Shown here: piece after piece, positions 32,355 to 37,303 of the stretch | Position numbering within the stretch: the first letter of the stretch is position 1 | Layout of the letters: every line of letters begins with the position of its first letter | Program-made: the position numbers and the translations under genes | Assembly: GCA_022448955.1 (NCBI GenBank) | Contig: JAKVCU010000074.1 | Span: forward strand, 15,026 to 52,328 | Source of the DNA: Saprospiraceae bacterium | Lineage (GTDB): Bacteria > Bacteroidota > Bacteroidia > Chitinophagales > Saprospiraceae | Length of the DNA: 37,303 nucleotides | Direction: 5' to 3' | Notes under the pieces: model-generated | Told to the model about the DNA's origin: nothing | The model's input: the letters and a program-made list of their open reading frames with translations, nothing else | Database searches by the model: none

Positions 32355-33461
32355 ATGGTAAAATTACACAGGGGGATGCGTATAGCTTTAAAGTGGCTTT
32401 TCGGTATTATTTTTACTTTTTTATTGTATATCGGGCTATCCCTAGCCTACGCTACGGTCTATGATTTCCAACCACAGCAATCAATAAGACTAGATCTCTC
32501 TCAGAAGGCTCCGATTTCGGTTGTACCTGATAGCATACTAAGCTTTACCCTTTGGAATCTCGGTTATGGGGGATTAGGTGCAGAGTCTGATTTCTTTTAT
32601 GAAACGGGCTCCTTAATCTCAGGAGGGCACTTTGTGACTTCCCCTAAAGAATACGTTGAAAAAAATATTAAAGGTTCTGCTGATTTTGTAACCTCCATTA
32701 AATCAGATTTTTTTCTTTTTCAGGAAGTCGATTTCCATTCAAAGCGGAGCTATTTTAACAACCAATTTGATGCTATACGAAAAGAAATTCCTGATTTTGC
32801 AGCTACATTCGCTCCCAATTTTAAAGTAGATCGTATTCCAATTCCTATTTTAGAACCTTGGAATGTTATTGGTTCTGTTCATAGTGGATTGGGTTCCTTC
32901 TTGCGATATCAGCCTTACGAATCAACACGTTATCAACTGCCTGGAGAATATGATTGGCCTACTCGAATATATCAATTGGATCGTTGTGCTAGTGTGCATC
33001 GTATCAAAACGGCATGGAATAAAGATCTGGTCGTAATCAATGTTCACAATTCTGCCTACGATAAAGGAGGGAGCTTAAAAAAACAACAAATGGACTGGTT
33101 GAAGGCCTTTTTTATTAAGGAATACGAGGCAGGTAATTATGTTGTTATTGGTGGAGATTGGAACCAATGCCCGCCTAATTTCCCATTTGATTCTTTTATG
33201 CCTGGACAAGCTGGGAAATATGGTCAAATTAATATTGAAGATGATTTTCTTCCCTCTGATTGGACATGGGTATATGATCCAAGAGTTCCAACTAATCGGA
33301 AGATCGCTAATCCTTATATAAAAGGCGAAACTTTTGTAACACTCATTGATTTTTTCCTAATCTCTCCGAATGTAAAGGTTAGGAAGGTAAAGGGACTGAA
33401 TCAGGACTTTAAGTTTTCTGATCATCAGCCTGTTTGGATGGAAGTGGAATTGGTGAAGTAA
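32355..33461 (+). CDS. Membrane-anchored endonuclease/exonuclease/phosphatase family protein
   Basis: A 368-residue protein. An N-terminal membrane helix (ALKWLFGIIFTFLLYIGLSLAY) anchors or exports it. The rest is an EEP (DNase I-like) phosphodiesterase or phosphatase domain: LSFTLWNLGYGGL (metal-ligand Asn), SDFFLFQEVD (metal-ligand Glu), VVINVHNSAYDKG, VVIGGDWNQCPP (the Asp/Asn pair) and KFSDHQPVWMEV (the catalytic Asp-His). All key positions are present, so the enzyme looks active. Location outside the cytoplasm and the middle insertion suggest a phospholipid, nucleotide or sugar phosphate substrate rather than DNA repair, but that is inference. It converges on rocD. Confidence 0.88.
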   Translation: MVKLHRGMRIALKWLFGIIFTFLLYIGLSLAYATVYDFQPQQSIRLDLSQKAPISVVPDSILSFTLWNLGYGGLGAESDFFYETGSLISGGHFVTSPKEYVEKNIKGSADFVTSIKSDFFLFQEVDFHSKRSYFNNQFDAIRKEIPDFAATFAPNFKVDRIPIPILEPWNVIGSVHSGLGSFLRYQPYESTRYQLPGEYDWPTRIYQLDRCASVHRIKTAWNKDLVVINVHNSAYDKGGSLKKQQMDWLKAFFIKEYEAGNYVVIGGDWNQCPPNFPFDSFMPGQAGKYGQINIEDDFLPSDWTWVYDPRVPTNRKIANPYIKGETFVTLIDFFLISPNVKVRKVKGLNQDFKFSDHQPVWMEVELVK

Positions 33462-33465
33462 AAAA

Positions 33466-33493
33466 TGCCGGGCATTTGCCCAGCATAGTTTTA
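33466..33493. terminator. Terminator between the EEP protein gene and rocD
   Basis: TGC-C-GGGC (33466-33473) pairs with GCCC-A-GCA (33478-33485) with one mismatch, loop ATTT. It is preceded by an A run and followed shortly by TTTTATT, so it can work in both directions. Confidence 0.65.
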
Positions 33494-33501
33494 TTAAGTG
33501 T

Positions 33502-34746
33502 TTATTTTTCAAATGCTAAAATGGTATTTTCAATGATTTCGCAACACTCATGCAGCTGTTCTTCTGTCATGACTAGAGGTGGTGCAAAACGAATGATATT
33601 GCCGTGTGTAGGCTTAGCTAACAAACCATTTTCTGCTAGTTTCATACAGATATTCCAAGCGGTATCACTATCCTCTGTATCGTTAATTACAATGGCATTC
33701 AATAATCCCATACCACGTACTAAAGTAACTAAGTCTGATGTCTCAACTAAGTTTTTATGGATGCGTTCTCTGAACAATTGACCTAAACGCTCTGCATTTT
33801 CAGAAAGCTTTTCATCTTTGACAACATTCAATGCTGCCATTGCTACTTCACATGCCAATGGGTTGCCACCAAATGTAGAACCATGTTCTCCTGGCTTGAT
33901 CGTCAACATGATTTCGTCACGAGCCAATACAGCAGAAACAGGGAATACACCGCCCGATAATGCTTTTCCTAATACGAGGATATCTGGCTTAAAGCCATGA
34001 TGCTCACAACAAATCAATTTACCCGTACGAGCAATACCCGTTTGAACCTCATCAGCAATAAATAGTACATTGTGCTTTTGACAAAGATCATAGGCGGATT
34101 TTAAATATCCTTCGTCTGGAACGACAACACCCGCTTCGCCTTGTATGGGTTCTACCATAAACCCTGCAACATTTGGGTCTTGCAAAGCTTCTTCTAGTGC
34201 ATAGATATCATTGTAAGGAATTAATACATAGCCAGGCATGTAGGGACCGAAGCCTTTTGTACTGGAAGGATCCGTAGAAGAAGAAATTGCTGCTAGGGTA
34301 CGCCCCCAGAAGTTACCTGTTACGAAAATGATTTTGGCTTGATTAGTAGGAACTCCTTTTACTTCGTAAGCCCATTTTCTACACAGTTTGACTGCTGTTT
34401 CACCACCTTCAACACCTGTATTCATCGGCAATACCTTATCATAGCCAAAGAAATCGGTGATGAATTTTTCATATCTACCCAATACATCATTGTAAAATGC
34501 ACGAGAAGTAAGCGTCAATTTTTCAGCTTGTTCTTTAAGTGCGCTGATAATACTTGGATGGCAATGTCCTTGGTTGACAGCAGAATAAGCAGAAAGGAAA
34601 TCGTAGTATTTCTTTCCTTCCACATCCCAAACATGCACGCCTCTACCTTTGGCCAAAACAACTGGAAGTGGGTGATAATTATGTGCACCATATTGGTCTT
34701 CCATTTGCATCAATTCTTTCGAAGAAAGCATAGTTTCCTGTAACAT
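33502..34746 (-). CDS. rocD: Ornithine--oxo-acid transaminase
   Basis: A 414-residue class III aminotransferase that converts ornithine and 2-oxoglutarate to glutamate semialdehyde and glutamate, linking arginine breakdown to proline. Ornithine-transaminase features are clear: [87 protein letters not shown] and the PLP-binding Lys in [13 protein letters not shown]. Length matches. It is 37 bases downstream of pncA on the same strand and has no obvious promoter of its own, so the two are probably cotranscribed. Confidence 0.95.
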   Translation of the reverse strand: MLQETMLSSKELMQMEDQYGAHNYHPLPVVLAKGRGVHVWDVEGKKYYDFLSAYSAVNQGHCHPSIISALKEQAEKLTLTSRAFYNDVLGRYEKFITDFFGYDKVLPMNTGVEGGETAVKLCRKWAYEVKGVPTNQAKIIFVTGNFWGRTLAAISSSTDPSSTKGFGPYMPGYVLIPYNDIYALEEALQDPNVAGFMVEPIQGEAGVVVPDEGYLKSAYDLCQKHNVLFIADEVQTGIARTGKLICCEHHGFKPDILVLGKALSGGVFPVSAVLARDEIMLTIKPGEHGSTFGGNPLACEVAMAALNVVKDEKLSENAERLGQLFRERIHKNLVETSDLVTLVRGMGLLNAIVINDTEDSDTAWNICMKLAENGLLAKPTHGNIIRFAPPLVMTEEQLHECCEIIENTILAFEK

Positions 34747-34783
34747 AATTTGGTGGTTTATTTTCGGTTGGGGATAAGCCCCA

Positions 34784-35401
34784 TTAACTAATCGCTTCTG
34801 CAGATTGAATCAGACGAGCTCCTTTGGCTTTCATCTCTTCTAATGCTTTTGCAGAAGCATCAGCTGCTAAGTTAACACCTCTACAGCCATCTACCACAAC
34901 ATTTGTACGAAATCCTTCTTTAATAGCATCCAAAACACTAAATTTTACGCAGAAATCGGTAGCTAAGCCCATGATATAAACTTCTTCTACTCCTTTTTCT
35001 TTTAAGAATTCAGTAAGACCAGTTGATTTTCTGTATCCATTGTCATGGAAACCACTGTAACTATCTATTTCAGCATCGGTTCCTTTGTAAATGATATGAT
35101 GAATACCTGAATCATTCAGCTTGGTAGCAAACTCAGCACCAAAAGTATTTTGGACACAGTGGATATTCCACAATATCTGCTCCAAACCATTTAAATCAAT
35201 TACTTGGCCAGGCTTGCGCCAAGGATGATTAGCAGCAAAACTACCATGATTGGGTGGATGCCAATCCTTTGTCGCTACTACCAAATCAAAGTGCTGCATC
35301 AATTGATTAGCAATCGGAATAACTTGATCTCCTTCCTTAACCTCTAGCGCTCCACCGGGCAAGAAATCAATTTGTAAGTCTATTAAAAGTAATGCTTTCA
35401 T
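34784..35401 (-). CDS. pncA: Nicotinamidase
   Basis: A 205-residue isochorismatase-fold amidase that hydrolyses nicotinamide to nicotinate for NAD salvage. The triad is visible: Asp8 in LLIDLQIDF, Lys in [16 protein letters not shown] and the nucleophile Cys in [12 protein letters not shown]. The metal site is [12 protein letters not shown]. The [11 protein letters not shown] motif is also typical. Pyrazinamide-type substrates would also be accepted if it behaves like other PncA proteins. It is the first gene of a probable pncA-rocD operon with a strong promoter overlapped by a perfect dyad. Confidence 0.95.
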   Translation of the reverse strand: MKALLLIDLQIDFLPGGALEVKEGDQVIPIANQLMQHFDLVVATKDWHPPNHGSFAANHPWRKPGQVIDLNGLEQILWNIHCVQNTFGAEFATKLNDSGIHHIIYKGTDAEIDSYSGFHDNGYRKSTGLTEFLKEKGVEEVYIMGLATDFCVKFSVLDAIKEGFRTNVVVDGCRGVNLAADASAKALEEMKAKGARLIQSAEAIS

Positions 35402-35418
35402 CCTTTTTTATTTGCAAA

Positions 35419-35457
35419 CAAATATAAGTCAAACTTAGTTTAAAATCAAAACTAAGT
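35419..35457 (-). promoter_or_regulatory. pncA-rocD promoter with overlapping operator-like dyad
   Basis: On the minus strand, TTTTG (35451-35447), a 20-base spacer and TATATTTG (35426-35419) match the Bacteroidota promoter very well. ACTTAGTTT (35433-35441) and AAACTAAGT (35449-35457) are exact inverted repeats with a seven-base centre and cover the upstream box and spacer. That is the position expected for a repressor site. The cognate regulator is not in the window. Confidence 0.6.
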
Positions 35458-35578
35458 GTGATTTCCTTAGAAGACAAGATTAAGCTATTTTATGAGTAAG
35501 TAAAAAATTGCCTAAATTAGAAAAGTTTTCTAAACTTCTTTACCGATGGTTTGGACCAAGACTTAAATTCAAATATAC

Positions 35579-37018
35579 ATGAGAAGGTTATTCTTACTAC
35601 TTATATTGTTATCAGCTGCATTTGCTTGCAATTTGGCTGAGCAAAGGACAAATCAATCAACGAGTAAAATTACTGAACTTCCTAATATCATTATGTTAAT
35701 TGGTGATGACCAAGGTTACCCGTACTTTGGTTTTATGGGAGCGGATTATATCCATACGCCTCATATGGACGAATTAGCAGAAAGTGGGGTGTTATTTACA
35801 AACGGCTACGTGTCTGATAATCATTGTCGTCCTTCTTTACAAACGTTGATAACAGGACTCTTACCCATTGATTTTCAAAAGAAGAATTTTGCTCTAATGG
35901 ATGCAGAGATAAAAAAGCAAGCCATACCTGAAGACTCTGTTCAATGGTTTAAGCAAGAATTTGACCGAAAGGCTTACGGTTTTTCTAGATTTAATACACT
36001 GCCAAAAATTTTGAGGGAAGAGGGTTATGTTAGCTTCCAAGGTGGAAAATGGTGGGAGTTTAATTATCAAAATGGTGGATTTACACATGGTATGACCAAG
36101 GGGTGGACAGAAGAGGATCAAAAATCAAATAATTGGTTCCGCAAGCATATGGGAGGAGATGGGATGGATCTAGGGCGAGTAACCAACCAAGCTGCCTACG
36201 ATTTCTTGGAAGAGACAAAAGGCCAGCCTTTTTTTATGTGGTTTGCCCCATCTTTACCCCACTACCCATTTAATGCACCTGAGAAGTATTACAATCTGTA
36301 TAAAGACAAAGATATGTCTGAGTCTGCCAAGCAGTATTATGCCAATTGTACTTGGTTTGATGATGCATGGGGTGAGTTGGTGGCATATCTAAAAGAGAAA
36401 GGATACTATGATAATACTTTAATCGTTTATGTGAATGATAATGGTTGGGAACAAGACCCAAAAGAAGAGTATTGGAATGATCCAAATCGTTCGCATAATG
36501 GAGGAGATAAAGGGAAGGGATCTATTTATGATATGTCTTTTCGCTCACCGATTATTTTTGCTTGGGCTGATCAGATAAAAAAGGGGGTGCGTAGGGAAGC
36601 ACTTATTCATAGTGCTGATATTCCAGCTACCATATTGGATTATATTGGTATTGATCTTCCAAAAGGAATCTATGGGGTTTCGTTTAAAGAGGTCATATCT
36701 GGTAAAAAGTCTTCAATTCGCAATTTTGTACAGGGAAATGTTGTGACCACAAGAAGTCCTAAGCCAGGAGAAGTAATGGGGCGCAAGGTGGAGGGCTATT
36801 GGGTGCGAAAAAACAATTGGTTCTTACGATGGCATGTAACAGATGATCAATTAGAATTATTTGATTTGACCAATGATTTGAGGAATAATACAAATGTTGC
36901 AGGTGAGTTTCCATCTGTTGCAAAAGAACTCCAAGCTATCGCCCAATCTTACAAGAATGAAAAAGGAAGGGATCCACGAATTGATTATTATTTGAAAATG
37001 AATGAACAAAAAAAGTAA
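35579..37018 (+). CDS. Sulfatase-family lipoprotein with an atypical active-site motif
   Basis: A 479-residue predicted lipoprotein (lipobox AFAC, Cys17) of the alkaline-phosphatase/sulfatase superfamily. The metal-binding start IIMLIGDDQGYPYFG (Asp43, Asp44) and the later IVYVNDNGWEQ are present. The formylglycine position reads CRPSLQTLITG (Cys83). Cys, Pro and Ser are as in the C-x-P-S-R motif, but the Arg at +4 is Leu. That Arg normally belongs to the formylglycine-generating-enzyme recognition core and helps in catalysis, so maturation or activity may differ. Substrate (sulfated polysaccharide, other sulfate ester, or phosphonate) is unknown. No SusC/D genes or maturase are in view. Confidence 0.88.
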   Translation: MRRLFLLLILLSAAFACNLAEQRTNQSTSKITELPNIIMLIGDDQGYPYFGFMGADYIHTPHMDELAESGVLFTNGYVSDNHCRPSLQTLITGLLPIDFQKKNFALMDAEIKKQAIPEDSVQWFKQEFDRKAYGFSRFNTLPKILREEGYVSFQGGKWWEFNYQNGGFTHGMTKGWTEEDQKSNNWFRKHMGGDGMDLGRVTNQAAYDFLEETKGQPFFMWFAPSLPHYPFNAPEKYYNLYKDKDMSESAKQYYANCTWFDDAWGELVAYLKEKGYYDNTLIVYVNDNGWEQDPKEEYWNDPNRSHNGGDKGKGSIYDMSFRSPIIFAWADQIKKGVRREALIHSADIPATILDYIGIDLPKGIYGVSFKEVISGKKSSIRNFVQGNVVTTRSPKPGEVMGRKVEGYWVRKNNWFLRWHVTDDQLELFDLTNDLRNNTNVAGEFPSVAKELQAIAQSYKNEKGRDPRIDYYLKMNEQKK

Positions 37019-37303
37019 TGCTCTCGGCATATTGATTTTTAAACCTTAGTTCTTAATTCATAAAGTTTATTTTGTTTAGACTTGACTTAAATCTTTTGTG
37101 TCCGTTTATAAATATCATGATCTAGCAGATCCTAGCTCTTAGAATTTGTTGGGGAGTTTGATCTTTGGAACGACTTTGTCAAATAATTAAATTAGACCAA
37201 ATATTTCGATAACAGCTTTGGATAAATAAGTATTGCTTAAGCGGCTAGTCAAAATTGCTTGTATAATAAAATGGTCCCTTCGAAAATTATAAGTAACTGA
37301 CGA
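37019..37303. other. Downstream region of the sulfatase gene
   Basis: Bases 37019-37233 show no gene or clear terminator. From 37234 to the window edge is repeat copy D. Confidence 0.5.
37234..37303 (-). repeat. Interspersed repeat family, copy D (cut by window edge)
   Basis: Opposite orientation to the other copies. Read on the minus strand it ends GACTAGCCGCTTAAGCA and contains ACAAGCAATTTTG (37262-37250), TTATAATTTTCGAAGGG and CAGTTACTTA. The outermost 15 bases, TGCTTAAGCGGCTAG on the + strand (37234-37248), match the left ends of copies A and B at 12 of 15 positions, so the family has terminal inverted repeats. Confidence 0.75.

Noticed and set aside
33502-34746. Acetylornithine or 4-aminobutyrate transaminase as the identity of the second class III aminotransferase
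   Set aside because: [12 protein letters not shown], the [10 protein letters not shown] stretch and the length fit ornithine transaminase better, and no arginine-biosynthesis genes adjoin it.
1-37303. CRISPR array, tRNA or rRNA genes, prophage
   Set aside because: No regularly spaced direct repeats, no cloverleaf-like or rRNA-like stretches, and no phage structural or integrase genes were seen on either strand.

Overview
This is an AT-rich stretch of chromosome, most likely from a Bacteroidota member, perhaps of the Saprospiria. Several features point there. There are two large outer-envelope proteins that combine TPR, PD40 propeller and peptidoglycan-binding domains, a BlaI/M56-peptidase pair, and the futalosine-pathway gene mqnD. 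Many genes are preceded by the phylum's promoter signature, a TTTG-like box about 20 bases upstream of TAnnTTTG. The class and genus are inference. I see no rRNA, tRNA, CRISPR array, prophage or intact insertion sequence.

Layout. 1-3.5 kb: the end of a 2,2-dialkylglycine-decarboxylase-type aminotransferase, a GNAT acetyltransferase, an alpha/beta-hydrolase-fold lipoprotein that has lost its nucleophile, and a PfkB kinase. 3.6-4.3 kb: a decayed IS630-type transposase that runs directly into copy A of an interspersed repeat. 4.35-9.4 kb: aspartokinase, diverging from an oadG-oadA-oadB sodium-pumping decarboxylase operon whose oadA is split by a frameshift. 9.4-15.3 kb: an intergenic region with a 100-base palindromic element, then a DUF4345 membrane protein, an AraC regulator, an exported amidase and a phosphohexomutase. 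15.4-18.4 kb: a blaI/mecI-like repressor and M56 membrane peptidase operon. 18.6-22 kb: a small Cys-rich ORF, a PorE-like OmpA protein and repeat copy B. 22-25.3 kb: a pseudouridine synthase, mqnD, a candidate small RNA between two terminators, and alanine dehydrogenase. 25.4-32.3 kb: a PorE-like protein ending in two SPOR domains, mutS, dapB and repeat copy C. 32.3-37.3 kb: an anchored endonuclease/exonuclease/phosphatase protein, the pncA-rocD operon, a sulfatase-like lipoprotein and the edge of repeat copy D.

How the genes fit together. Most of the window is core metabolism: aspartokinase and dapB for lysine/diaminopimelate, ald and rocD for amino-acid catabolism, pncA for NAD salvage, mqnD for menaquinone, and oadGAB for coupling decarboxylation to sodium export. 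Around these are cell-envelope genes. Most convergent gene pairs are separated by strong hairpins, consistent with shared terminators.

The most interesting signal is non-coding. A 120-200 base repeat family is present in four diverged copies (4146, 21716, 32079, 37234). It has terminal inverted repeats around TGCTTAAG, a 13-base block identical in all four copies, and an internal hairpin kept by G-U wobble changes. A second unexplained signal is the 12-mer CTTTCGCAAAAT, which occurs four times, always on the + strand. Other points worth a second look are the two enzymes with altered catalytic motifs, the leaderless blaI promoter with two dyads, the perfect operator-like dyad on the pncA-rocD promoter, and a possible short RNA with a sigma-54-like promoter.
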